19,285 nucleotides of DNA, taken from NCBI GenBank assembly GCA_023448955.1, contig JAEXJU010000006.1:1-19285 (forward strand), read 5' to 3'. Positions 7,185 through 14,431 of the stretch are shown here, one piece after another. The stretch's first letter is position 1. Each line of letters opens with the position of its first letter. A model generated the notes under the pieces. It was not told where the DNA came from. It searched no databases and was given only the letters and a program-made list of their open reading frames with translations. This stretch comes from Bacteroidota bacterium. GTDB lineage: Bacteria; Bacteroidota; Bacteroidia; Flavobacteriales; Weeksellaceae. Made by a program: the position numbers and the translations under genes.

Positions 7185-7944
7185 ATTTTCATTGATATTC
7201 TTCTTAATATCAGTAAAAATTCTCTCTTGTACTTGCTTACCTCAAATCATACCTCAAGCTTATTTTGAAAATGAGGTTGTAGGTATCATAACTATCAAAT
7301 CAACATATGGAAATGAAATAGTAAACGAGGTAGGATTTGGCAACAGAACATATAAAGCAAAAATAAGTTTTGACAAAATATATAAAGGAAAAGAATTTAA
7401 TGAATTAACTATTTTAGGTACAACAGAATCAATAAGTTCGGGTGCTTGCGAAATACAAGTGAAAGCGGGTGAAAAGTATCTCATACTCCTTAACAAAAAT
7501 CTTGAGGGAAAATATATAGTTTCTCTTTGCAGTAATATTTATAGAGTTAATTCCAATTTAAAAAAATATAATGAGCTTTTTAGATATTTAGATAAGAACA
7601 GAATCAAATTTCAAGATTTAAGATTCTTAGCTTTTTACGACAAATCAAATGATTGGGATGATATCAATAAAAAAGAAACAAGTGATTTCATCAATACTTT
7701 TGGAAAAAAACTAAAGAATAAATTCGGATTATATAAAATCAAAATAGATTCCGAGAATAATATCATTGAAGTTATTTCAATAAAAAAAATAGGATTGAAT
7801 GAGAATAAAATTTTAACATTAATCAAGAAAAATATTAAAGTTGATTTTATTTCTAATAAGGTTCCTAATTCACAATATCTTCTATTTGTTAGATTTTTAA
7901 TTAACCTTCCAACAAAAACTCCTTATAATTCCCTAAAAACTTAA
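7168..7944 (+). CDS. Secreted TIMP/NTR-like protein
   Basis: 258 residues. A signal peptide (residues 1-20) is followed by CTC, so cleavage would expose an N-terminal Cys in a Cys-x-Cys arrangement. The next 110 residues (AYFENEVVGIITIKS, then IYKGKEFNELTILG, then SGACEIQVKAGEKYLILL, then VSLCS) match the pattern of bacterial TIMP-like/netrin (NTR) domains, including the spaced Cys. The last 120 residues are Lys/Asn/Ile-rich and unrecognised. The true start is the ATG at 7168 inside the permease 3' end; upstream codons are permease sequence read in another frame. The gene is visibly more AT-rich than its neighbours and its last 44 bases run antisense over the end of pheA. The cysteine could also be lipidated, although the box ILSC is atypical. 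The target is unknown. Confidence 0.65.
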   Translation: MKMKTKFSLIFFLISVKILSCTCLPQIIPQAYFENEVVGIITIKSTYGNEIVNEVGFGNRTYKAKISFDKIYKGKEFNELTILGTTESISSGACEIQVKAGEKYLILLNKNLEGKYIVSLCSNIYRVNSNLKKYNELFRYLDKNRIKFQDLRFLAFYDKSNDWDDINKKETSDFINTFGKKLKNKFGLYKIKIDSENNIIEVISIKKIGLNENKILTLIKKNIKVDFISNKVPNSQYLLFVRFLINLPTKTPYNSLKT

Positions 7945-8749
7945 CATCTGCACCAATCGCTCTCAACTCATCAATCGAATTGATATAAAGAACATTATCC
8001 CAATCGCCGACAACAGTTACAAAGAAAAAATAATTACCCAATTTCGTTTTCAAAGTTCGGGATTCGATTTTGCTAAGATTCATATTTCGCCACGCAAAAA
8101 CAGACAAAACCTGGTGTAAGCCTCCGGCGTGATCTTCTGGCAAAGTAATCAGAAGCGCTGTCTTTTTTCCGATACTCTCCATCGCATTTTGATAAGAATT
8201 TTCGGTCTTGGAAATGACAATAAAGCGAGTGTGATTCTCCTCCACATCGTGGATATTTTCATCGATGACTTTCAAGCCGTAAAGATTCGCTGCAAATTTG
8301 TTGGCGACTGCAGCTATTTTTCTGTCAGGATTTTCAGAAACCCGCTTTGCAGCCGCTGCTGTAGAAGCAAAATCTTGCTTTGGCACATCTGGATATTTTT
8401 GATTCAGGAAATGAAAACTTTGCGCAAGCGCCTGCGGATGAGAATAGATTTTCTCAATAGCCAAATCATTTTCCTGATCCGGATGGATCATCAGATGATG
8501 TGCAATTGGCATTACAGCTTCTGCTTCAATCTTGATTTCAGATGTTTGATAGAGATAATCTAACGTCATAGAAACCGTTCCCTCTATCGAGTTTTCAAGA
8601 GGAACAACTGCTTTGTCCACTTCATTATTTTGAACCGCCAAAAAACAATCCAAGATATTAGCCTTTGGAATTAGTTCATCTTTAGGAAATAATTGAGTTG
8701 CTGTGAGCTGTGTAAAAGAAGCTTCGGGGCCCAGAAATGCTATTTTCAT
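7901..8749 (-). CDS. pheA: Prephenate dehydratase with ACT domain
   Basis: 282 residues, a monofunctional prephenate dehydratase without a chorismate mutase domain. It converts prephenate to phenylpyruvate in phenylalanine synthesis. The N-terminal MKIAFLGPEASFT and VPLENSIEGTV belong to the periplasmic-binding-like catalytic fold, and NHTRF (172-176) carries the conserved catalytic Thr174. The C-terminal ACT domain (about 187-270) has a GGLHQVL-type turn and SKIESRTLKTKLGNYFFFV, corresponding to the phenylalanine-binding ESR region, so feedback inhibition is expected. A TATTTTTG -7 box (8792-8785, minus strand) would give a short leader, though no TTG is well placed. No leader peptide or attenuator was seen. 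The 3' end overlaps the convergent TIMP-like gene. Confidence 0.93.
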   Translation of the reverse strand: MKIAFLGPEASFTQLTATQLFPKDELIPKANILDCFLAVQNNEVDKAVVPLENSIEGTVSMTLDYLYQTSEIKIEAEAVMPIAHHLMIHPDQENDLAIEKIYSHPQALAQSFHFLNQKYPDVPKQDFASTAAAAKRVSENPDRKIAAVANKFAANLYGLKVIDENIHDVEENHTRFIVISKTENSYQNAMESIGKKTALLITLPEDHAGGLHQVLSVFAWRNMNLSKIESRTLKTKLGNYFFFVTVVGDWDNVLYINSIDELRAIGADVKFLGNYKEFLLEG

Positions 8750-8897
8750 CCTGCGAAATTAAAGATTATTCTTTACTTGAACCACAAAAATAGATTATTC
8801 AACTCCAGAAAATTTTTTCGCTGTGTTCAGAATGACAATTCTAATATTAGATAAATAAAAACGTCAGGCAAAGACTTTAAAGGCAATTTAAAAAATA

Positions 8898-9341
8898 TCA
8901 ATTGGTATCTATACTTATAGCGGGAACTTTATAATGATTGAATCTCTTGTCAGGCTGCAAAATTCTGGCTCTTTTTAGAAGATCTTCTGCGATAAGAATT
9001 GATTCATTGTGAACCTCGATATCATTTAGGAAAAATCTGGATTCTGAAGTAAGATTCAATCTTTTCTTAGCTTCGGAAATTGTCACTTTTTCGAGGTTTA
9101 ATGATTTTTTCAGGATGATATTAATTAAACCATTTTTAACAAGATCATCGTATTGTTCAATTTGCGAAGACGGCGATTTGTAAACCTGAACACTTTCAAT
9201 GTCTTCCGGATTGAAACTATGGAGCATAACATTAGAAACAACCACATTATCAACAATATAAATTGGTGTTTTTTCAGATTTCTGAGCAAAAGACAATTGC
9301 AAACAAAAGAAAACCACAAAAGCAAAAATCAGCTTTTTCAT
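8898..9341 (-). CDS. Secreted protein resembling an isolated TonB-receptor plug domain
   Basis: 147 residues. A clear signal peptide ends at LSFAQ (about residue 19). PIYIVDNVVV, then NPEDIESVQVYKSPSS, then LVKNGLINIILKK follow the order found in SusC/RagA-type TonB-dependent receptor plugs (IDG.., DIE.IEVLKD.., .NGVI.I.TKK). No beta-barrel, carboxypeptidase-like domain or SusD partner is present, so this is not a receptor. The remaining 70 residues are unrecognised. It could be a diverged periplasmic or outer-membrane accessory protein, or a small free-standing relative of plug/DUF4907-like proteins. It stands alone, separated by 148 and 134 bp from its neighbours; no perfect promoter was found. 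Start ATG at 9341. Confidence 0.6.
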   Translation of the reverse strand: MKKLIFAFVVFFCLQLSFAQKSEKTPIYIVDNVVVSNVMLHSFNPEDIESVQVYKSPSSQIEQYDDLVKNGLINIILKKSLNLEKVTISEAKKRLNLTSESRFFLNDIEVHNESILIAEDLLKRARILQPDKRFNHYKVPAISIDTN

Positions 9342-9434
9342 AAAATTTAAATCTAATTTAGAATTAAAGAATCAGTGAAAATTAAAATTATTTCTCGCTG
9401 ATTTTCTATACCTTGCAAACCATCAAAAATATGC

Positions 9435-9452
9435 CCAAATTGCGAAATTTGG
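9435..9452 (-). terminator. Probable terminator of the EEP hydrolase gene
   Basis: CCAAATT / AATTTGG form a 7-bp stem around a 4-base loop, about 25 bases beyond the EEP stop codon. The minus strand then continues into the T-rich GCATATTTTTG. A TATTTTTG (9431-9424) in that tail would also fit a -7 box for the next gene, so the assignment is tentative. Confidence 0.4.
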
Positions 9453-9475
9453 ATGAAATTTTCTTTCGCCAAATT

Positions 9476-10546
9476 CTAATTGGCATCACCTTTCTCGATA
9501 CCTTCTTCAATTTTTTCACTCACTTCGGCTTCTTCCTTTTCAGAAATATCTAACTGATTTTCTGTATCTTCTTTTCTAATGACTAGCGAAATCCAAATTG
9601 GAAAATGGTCAGAATCAACAGATTCCATCACTTTCATATCAACCAAACGAAAATGTGGGCTTACAAAAAAATGATCGAGCGGCCAACGCAGAAACCAATA
9701 TTTAGCGTGAAATGTATTGAACATTCCGCGGCCACGTCTAGGATCCAGCATTCCGCTGGATTTCAGGAACAATTTTGTTGTTCTGGACCAGGCAACATCA
9801 TTAAGATCTCCGAAAACAATGGCTGGTTTCCCGAAAGCTTCGGCCTTTTCTCCAACTAATAAAATCTCTGCGTCGCGTTCCGTACTTTCAGGATTTTCCT
9901 GCGGAACAGGTGGCGTCGGATGAATACCAAATAACCTGACAATCTGATTATTATATTCCAAATCCGCCACAATCGACGGAATATCATCATCAATCAAATA
10001 ATTGATCTCATAATTTTTCAATGGAAAATGACTATAAAATAAAAGTCCGTATGTATTGGAAAGAGGGACTTCAATCTTGTGCTGATAATCTTTTGTTACT
10101 GGTTCCAATGCTTTTTTCCATTCCTCGTCCGTTTCCAGAAAAAATAAAACAGAAGGGTCATTTTTCTTAACCAAATCAATTAGTTTCTGATAATTCCTGT
10201 TGTGCTGATACACGTTGCAAACCATTATATCAAGAACTTTTTCACCAGGATTCGGCTTTATCTGGTCAATCATAGTTTTGCCGAAATCGGTATATGGAAT
10301 AATAATGTAAAAAAGATAAATTGCACAGATTCCTTCAAGAATCAGAATCAGATATTCATAAATATTGGGATTATCAAAAATGAAAAACCAAGCAGAAATA
10401 AGAAAAAGTAGAATGATGAATTTCTGAAAACGGGGATAATCAAACACCCGAAAAACCCAGGAATTATTCCGGATTGCAGGAATCAGTATCGATAAAATCG
10501 CTAAAGCTGCAAAAAACCAATACGTACCACCTGCCCAGTTTTCCAT
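9476..10546 (-). CDS. Membrane-anchored endonuclease/exonuclease/phosphatase (EEP) family protein
   Basis: 356 residues. Three hydrophobic segments (about 10-26, 42-57 and 64-84) anchor the protein. The soluble part (about 100-335) has the metal-dependent EEP fold: Asn111 in MVCNVYQHN, metal-binding Glu138 in LFFLETDEEW, a His209 region (FGIHP), GDLN (246-249) and SDHFP (312-316). The active-site set looks complete, so a phosphodiesterase or phosphatase is expected, with the domain probably on the periplasmic side. The substrate (nucleic acid, lipid or phosphoester) is not predictable. The tail is strongly acidic (EKEEAEVSEKIEEGIEK). The start lies six bases after the stop of the upstream GNAT gene, implying co-transcription. 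Confidence 0.82.
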   Translation of the reverse strand: MENWAGGTYWFFAALAILSILIPAIRNNSWVFRVFDYPRFQKFIILLFLISAWFFIFDNPNIYEYLILILEGICAIYLFYIIIPYTDFGKTMIDQIKPNPGEKVLDIMVCNVYQHNRNYQKLIDLVKKNDPSVLFFLETDEEWKKALEPVTKDYQHKIEVPLSNTYGLLFYSHFPLKNYEINYLIDDDIPSIVADLEYNNQIVRLFGIHPTPPVPQENPESTERDAEILLVGEKAEAFGKPAIVFGDLNDVAWSRTTKLFLKSSGMLDPRRGRGMFNTFHAKYWFLRWPLDHFFVSPHFRLVDMKVMESVDSDHFPIWISLVIRKEDTENQLDISEKEEAEVSEKIEEGIEKGDAN

Positions 10547-10552
10547 TTAATC

Positions 10553-11050
10553 TTAATTTTTTATGTGTTTTCCAAGAATGATGAGGCTTTTTTTCTCATC
10601 GTCCAGTTCTGCAATATTTTTAAGATTGGCCCAAAGTTCAAACCCAAATTTTTCAAAAAGCGCCAGGCTTGGGAGATTGTGCGCAAAAATGAAAGCAAGT
10701 AAATTTTCCATACCCAAATCCAGGCATCTTTCTATAGACCTTTCCAGAATCTGTTTACCAAATCCTTTGCCACGATGATCCGGATGGAGATAAATACTAA
10801 TTTCCGCTGTCTTCTGATAAGCCGGTCTCCCATAGAAATCCTGAAAACTAACCCAGCCAATCGTATTTTTTTGATAATCTTCTACTACCCAAAGCGGACG
10901 AAATCTTGCATTATGCTGATGAAACCAGTTGAGCTTACTCTCTACAGAAACAGGTTCCAGATCAGCAGTAACCAAGCGTGATGCGACAGTAGAATTATAA
11001 ATTTCTACAATCATCGGAAGGTCAACTAAAGTCGCATCACGAAAAGTCAT
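10553..11050 (-). CDS. GNAT acetyltransferase, phosphinothricin/MnaT-like
   Basis: 165 residues of an acetyl-CoA-dependent N-acetyltransferase. MTFRDATLVDLPMIVEIYN opens the fold, EISIYLHPDHRGKGFGKQIL gives beta4 and the acetyl-CoA pyrophosphate loop (R-G-K-G-F-G), and FAHNLPSLALFEKFGFELW is the typical closing segment. Overall order and length match the Pat/Bar/YncA group that acylates amino-group compounds such as phosphinothricin or methionine sulfone; the natural substrate is unknown. I chose the ATG at 11050. An earlier in-frame start at 11125 would only translate the octanucleotide repeat in the spacer. It probably forms an operon with the EEP gene. Confidence 0.83.
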   Translation of the reverse strand: MTFRDATLVDLPMIVEIYNSTVASRLVTADLEPVSVESKLNWFHQHNARFRPLWVVEDYQKNTIGWVSFQDFYGRPAYQKTAEISIYLHPDHRGKGFGKQILERSIERCLDLGMENLLAFIFAHNLPSLALFEKFGFELWANLKNIAELDDEKKSLIILGKHIKN

Positions 11051-11060
11051 TTTTTTATGT

Positions 11061-11092
11061 GTTGATTTGTTAATTTGTTGATTTGCTAAATC
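11061..11092. repeat. 8-base tandem repeat upstream of the GNAT gene
   Basis: The plus strand reads GTTGATTT, GTTAATTT, GTTGATTT, then a diverged GCTAAATC: three near-perfect octads and one decayed copy in the 84-bp spacer between the metB-like and GNAT genes. Confidence 0.65.
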
Positions 11093-11134
11093 GTAAAGAT
11101 AAAAAACGATTCTACAAATCAACAACTCTAGGAT

Positions 11135-12286
11135 TTAACTAATTGAGTTGAATGCTTGTTCCAGATCAGCAATCAAATCTTCTGCATCTTCGATTCCTAC
11201 GCTAAGTCTTACCAAATCATCCGTAATTCCGAGAACCGCTCTTTTATCTTCAGGGATTGAAGCGTGTGTCATCATTGCAGGAAGATTTGCCAACGATTCT
11301 ACGCCGCCCAAAGATTCTGCCAAAGTGAAAACTTTTACATTTTCCAGGAATCTGACTGCATCTTCTTTTTTTCCGGATTTGAACGTGAAAGAAACCATTC
11401 CGCCAAATTCCGTCATTTGTCTTGTTGCTAAATCGTATTGCGGATGAGAGGATAATCCCGGATAGAAAATCTTATCAACTAAAGTGTGATTCTCAAGATA
11501 TTTAGCAATCTCGAAACCGTTGTCCGAATGTCTTTGCATCCTCAATGCCAAAGTTTTGATACCTCTCAACACCAGATAAGAATCGTGAGGACCTAAAATC
11601 CCGCCACTTGCAAACTGGATGAAATGTAATTTCTCTCCTAATTCAGCATCTTTTGCGATCAAAGCGCCGGCAATCACATCAGAATGTCCGCCCAGATATT
11701 TAGTTGCAGAATGCATCACAATATCAGCTCCCAAATCCAAAGGTTTCTGAATATAAGGCGTTGCAAATGTGTTATCAACCGCCACCAAAATTCCTCTATC
11801 TTTCACAACATCAGCAACCATTTTGATGTCCACCAGTTTCATCAATGGATTAGTTGGTGTCTCCAACCAGATTAATTTGGTTTTATCGGTAATAACATTC
11901 TCTAATTCCTCCACATTATCAAAACCGATGAACGTAAATTTCAGCTGATACTTTTCAAATAACCTTGTGAACATTCTGTAAGAACCGCCATAAAGATCGT
12001 CCACAGCTATTACTTCATCGCCAGGACTAAGCAATTTCAAAACACAATCAATCGCAGCCAGACCAGAACCGAAAGCCAAACCTCTCGCTCCGTTTTCGAT
12101 GCTTGCCAAAGAATCTTCCAACGCCTGTCTTGTAGGATTTGCGCCTCTGGAATATTCGTATCCGGAAAGCAATTGTCCCGGGCTTTTTTGTGCAAATGTT
12201 GATGTTAAAAATACAGGAACATTTACCGCTCCGGTTGCTGGTTCGTGGTGTTGCCCACCGTGAATAACTTTTGTATTGAATTTCAT
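11135..12286 (-). CDS. metB: Cystathionine gamma-synthase / gamma-lyase family PLP enzyme
   Basis: 383 residues, full length for the Cys/Met-metabolism PLP family. EYSRGANPTR (44-53) supplies the Tyr/Arg that contact the neighbouring subunit's phosphate; Tyr99 in DDLYGGSYR is the ring-stacking residue; Asp171 (VAVDNTF) pairs with the PLP nitrogen; and Lys196 in SATKYLGGHSD forms the Schiff base. The SLGGVESL segment near the C-terminus is also present. Family members catalyse gamma-replacement (MetB) or elimination (MccB/CGL), and these motifs do not decide between them; the symbol is the conventional one. The spacer upstream holds two blocks of 7-base repeats. No SAM riboswitch was recognised. 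Confidence 0.88.
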   Translation of the reverse strand: MKFNTKVIHGGQHHEPATGAVNVPVFLTSTFAQKSPGQLLSGYEYSRGANPTRQALEDSLASIENGARGLAFGSGLAAIDCVLKLLSPGDEVIAVDDLYGGSYRMFTRLFEKYQLKFTFIGFDNVEELENVITDKTKLIWLETPTNPLMKLVDIKMVADVVKDRGILVAVDNTFATPYIQKPLDLGADIVMHSATKYLGGHSDVIAGALIAKDAELGEKLHFIQFASGGILGPHDSYLVLRGIKTLALRMQRHSDNGFEIAKYLENHTLVDKIFYPGLSSHPQYDLATRQMTEFGGMVSFTFKSGKKEDAVRFLENVKVFTLAESLGGVESLANLPAMMTHASIPEDKRAVLGITDDLVRLSVGIEDAEDLIADLEQAFNSIS

Positions 12287-12304
12287 TTTATTTTGCTTTT
12301 GGTG

Positions 12305-12405
12305 AATAGCAAAAAGCTATTAGCTTTCTGCAATTCGCAGATTTTTATTTATTTTAATAGATTGTAAGCCAATAGCTATCAGCTATCAGCTATCAGCAAA
12401 AAGCC
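12305..12405. repeat. Two blocks of AGC-phased 7-base repeats upstream of metB-like gene
   Basis: Plus strand, block A (12305-12339): AATAGCA, AAAAGCT, ATTAGCT, TTCTGCA, ATTCGCA. Block B (12371-12405): AATAGCT, ATCAGCT, ATCAGCT, ATCAGCA, AAAAGCC. GC at positions 5-6 of every heptad is invariant across all ten units, usually within AGC. The blocks fill most of the 121-bp gldC-metB spacer. Confidence 0.7.
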
Positions 12406-12407
12406 AA

Positions 12408-12734
12408 CTACATTTTAATAGCCGACTTCACAGCAAACTCTTCAGCCATCTCTGCAAGCCATTCCGATACATCATCTTCGCTGGTTGCTCTCTGGTAAGT
12501 GTGGCCCAAAGAAACTAAAATCTGATGAAAGAAACGTTTCATTTCGTCCACTGGCATATCTTTCGTCCAAAGATCAATTCTCAGAGCTTCCATTGCTTTG
12601 CTGTCCCAGACGGAAATCATTGCCGCTTTTGTTTCTTCTTTTTCGATGCCGCCATCCTGCGCATTCCAGAACATCTTTTCAGGAACGTGATTATCGTCCA
12701 GTTCTACATCTATTGTTATTTTTGTTTTCTTCAT
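12408..12734 (-). CDS. gldC: Gliding motility protein GldC
   Basis: 108 residues, the usual GldC size. The sequence ITIDVELDDNHVPEKMFWNAQDGG, then AAMISVWDS, then MRIDLWTKDMPVDEMKRFFHQ closely follows the known GldC pattern, without signal peptide or membrane segment, so it acts in the cytoplasm. In Flavobacterium johnsoniae GldC supports but is not essential for gliding; its biochemical role is unresolved. It lies downstream of gldB on the same strand, as in other flavobacteria, across a 131-bp spacer with short tandem repeats. The ATG at 12734 begins MKKTKITIDVE. Confidence 0.93.
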   Translation of the reverse strand: MKKTKITIDVELDDNHVPEKMFWNAQDGGIEKEETKAAMISVWDSKAMEALRIDLWTKDMPVDEMKRFFHQILVSLGHTYQRATSEDDVSEWLAEMAEEFAVKSAIKM

Positions 12735-12760
12735 TGATTATAATATTGATAATTTCTTAA

Positions 12761-12867
12761 ACACAAAGTTCACAAAGATTTTTCCATTTATTGAATGATT
12801 TTTAGTTCACAAATGAAAAACTTAAAATAAGATTTATAATTCTAAAACTCTCAAACTCTCAAACTCT
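12761..12867. repeat. Short tandem repeats in the gldB-gldC spacer
   Basis: Near gldC, ACACAAAGT and TCACAAAGA (12761-12778) are two 9-base units. At the other end, AAACTCTC, AAACTCTC, AAACTCT (12845-12867) has period 8 and runs into the gldB stop codon. Confidence 0.55.
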
Positions 12868-13849
12868 ACTTCGGTCTATAATCCGATCCATTGAAAATCT
12901 CCGTAGCATTTTTCTTCAAAAATACCTGTAGCTTTTCTTCCGGATGAGCTTTCAGATAATGTTTGCAGATTTGCCATCCAGTCCAGATAGCAATCTGTGG
13001 TGAACTTTCCCTATCTACTTCTGTATAGAATTTTGAGAACGGACCAGGTGTGATGAAACGCTCAGCCAGATTTTCATCCGGACTGAAAAGCAGATCATTC
13101 TCCACAAAATAATTCCAGATATTAGCTTCATTGGCTACAGCCCATTGATACTGCTCTTTCGTATAGTTCATTTTTAGATTATCTGGCACATTAGGCAAAA
13201 AGGCATCCTGAAGAATCTGAACCTTTCCTTGATAAACAATCTGGTCCAGAAACTTCTGCTGATCCGGCAAAACCGGCACCAGTCTCGCCGCAAAAAAAGC
13301 AGAGATTTTAGAAACCAGATTTTCAGGATTCATAGATTTCTGAAAGTAGAGTTCCAGACCCCTGTAATTCTTGTTGCCGTCTCCCATAAAAGCTGTTACA
13401 TCTACAAAGAGCATATTTTCATCTTCTCGAAGAAAAATAGGATCAATGACGTTTTGCGGATCAATGACCGAAGAGTAAAGATAAACTTGAGGCGGAACAA
13501 ATTTTGGAAAATAGTTTTTGATATGAGAAAAAAGATTGATTAAATCCTTATTCAATTTTGTTTTATCAATTTTGGAAATCGCTTCTTTATAAATACGAAC
13601 TTCTGTAGTATCTTGTCTTCGATTTCCGTAATCTGCATCCGGAACAGAACCCTGAAACCACGGATATTTCTTTTTAAAATCGTCCAGACTTACTGCAGGA
13701 TCGTAAAACTCGCCTGAGAGGTCAGTAATTTTTACATTTTTCACAGGACTTTTAATTTCGATATTCCATTGGTTTTCATTTTCTTTTTTACAAGATGTAA
13801 TTCCGAAAACTAAAAAAGCAGAAATCGTGATATATCTGAAAAACTTCAT
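12866..13849 (-). CDS. gldB: Gliding motility lipoprotein GldB
   Basis: 327 residues. The signal MKFFRYITISAFLVFG ends in a lipobox-like ITSC with Cys20, followed by a charged linker (KKENENQ), so the protein is predicted to be a lipoprotein. The body (AVSLDDFKKKYPWFQGSVPD, LFSHIKNYFPKFVPPQVYLY, MLFVDVTAFMGDGN, ERFITPGPFS) follows the GldB pattern; in Flavobacterium johnsoniae it is required for gliding. The in-frame start at 13909 is rejected because it would put 20 residues before a well-formed signal peptide and overlap the promoter. The promoter lies at 13909-13877. Distant fold resemblance of GldB to Zn-peptidase-like DUF2268 proteins has been noted in family descriptions, but I see no clear HExxH motif here. 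Confidence 0.9.
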   Translation of the reverse strand: MKFFRYITISAFLVFGITSCKKENENQWNIEIKSPVKNVKITDLSGEFYDPAVSLDDFKKKYPWFQGSVPDADYGNRRQDTTEVRIYKEAISKIDKTKLNKDLINLFSHIKNYFPKFVPPQVYLYSSVIDPQNVIDPIFLREDENMLFVDVTAFMGDGNKNYRGLELYFQKSMNPENLVSKISAFFAARLVPVLPDQQKFLDQIVYQGKVQILQDAFLPNVPDNLKMNYTKEQYQWAVANEANIWNYFVENDLLFSPDENLAERFITPGPFSKFYTEVDRESSPQIAIWTGWQICKHYLKAHPEEKLQVFLKKNATEIFNGSDYRPK

Positions 13850-13876
13850 TATTTTTACATTAAGATTTTCCAAAAG

Positions 13877-13909
13877 CAAAAATACAATTTTAATAGATGA
13901 AGCTCCCAA
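13877..13909 (-). promoter_or_regulatory. Promoter of gldB, overlapping the divergent GNAT start
   Basis: TTG (13909-13907), 22 bases and TATTTTTG (13884-13877) on the minus strand match the Bacteroidetes consensus. A start near 13870 leaves a leader of about 20 nt. The -33 box lies inside codons 4-5 of the divergent GNAT gene (ATG 13897), so the two 5' ends are interlocked. Confidence 0.55.
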
Positions 13910-14427
13910 TATTTACTGAAAGATTAATGTTAAGAAAATTAACAGAAGATGATGTGGATAATATTTTTCTTCTGGACAGCAATCCAGACGTGATGAAATA
14001 TGTTGGTGCTGCACCAATTGCGCATAAAAAAGAATCCGCAAAAATGCTTGAGAACATCATTAATCAATATAAAAATAACGGAACAGCAAGATTGGCGGTC
14101 ATCGAAAAAGAAACCAATCGTTTTATCGGCTGGAGTGGAATAAAACTTTTGACGGATGAAGTTAACGGCTTCAAAAATGTTTATGAATTAGGCTATCGCT
14201 TCCTTCCCGAATTCTGGGGAAAAGGTTACGCTACAGAATCTGCTTTGGCATCATTAAACCTTGGCTTTAATCAATTAAAAGCTGAAACAATCTATGCTTA
14301 TGCTGATGCTGACAATCAATCTTCCAATCATATTCTTACAAAATTAGGTTTTGAAAACAAAGGAACTTTTCTTGATAAAGGTGATATTTGCAACTGGTAC
14401 GAATTAGAAAAAAATAACAGAAAATAA
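13897..14427 (+). CDS. GNAT acetyltransferase, RimJ/RimL-like
   Basis: 176 residues. FTERLMLRKLTEDDVDNIF is the typical first strand/helix of RimJ/RimL-type N-acetyltransferases. YELGYRFLPEFWGKGYATESALA contains beta4 and the acetyl-CoA loop (W-G-K-G-Y-A), and NQSSNHILTKLGFENKGTF is the closing segment. Members acetylate protein N-termini, antibiotics or small amines; this substrate is unknown. It begins a plus-strand run, with nadE starting four bases after its stop codon, which implies translational coupling or at least one transcript. A plausible promoter would lie in the 47-bp divergent gap, where TACAATTT is only a partial -7 match. Confidence 0.85.
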   Translation: MKLPIFTERLMLRKLTEDDVDNIFLLDSNPDVMKYVGAAPIAHKKESAKMLENIINQYKNNGTARLAVIEKETNRFIGWSGIKLLTDEVNGFKNVYELGYRFLPEFWGKGYATESALASLNLGFNQLKAETIYAYADADNQSSNHILTKLGFENKGTFLDKGDICNWYELEKNNRK

Positions 14428-14431
14428 AATC

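Noticed and set aside
8129..8563. 144-codon plus-strand frame opposite pheA
   Set aside because: Shadow of pheA: no family similarity and an atypical Cys/Ile/Arg-rich composition.
8750..8897. T-box, attenuator or leader peptide for pheA, and barrel remnant after the plug-like gene
   Set aside because: No Phe-rich leader frame, T-box motif or alternative hairpins were seen, nor any beta-barrel coding remnant. The piece TTCGCTGTGTTCAGAATGAC at about 8817 may be a repeat scrap but is too short to call.
11051..11125. Longer start for the GNAT gene at 11125
   Set aside because: The extra codons only translate the octanucleotide repeat; MTFRDATLVD is the natural start of the GNAT fold.
12305..12405. 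CRISPR-like array
   Set aside because: Units of 7 bases without spacers, no cas genes, and similar short repeats in other gaps; this is a simple tandem repeat.
12287..12407. SAM riboswitch before the metB-like gene
   Set aside because: The spacer is occupied by heptad repeats; no conserved SAM-I or SAM-II core was recognised.
13850..13909. Longer GldB start at 13909
   Set aside because: It would add 20 residues before a well-formed lipoprotein signal peptide and overlap the likely promoter and the divergent GNAT start.
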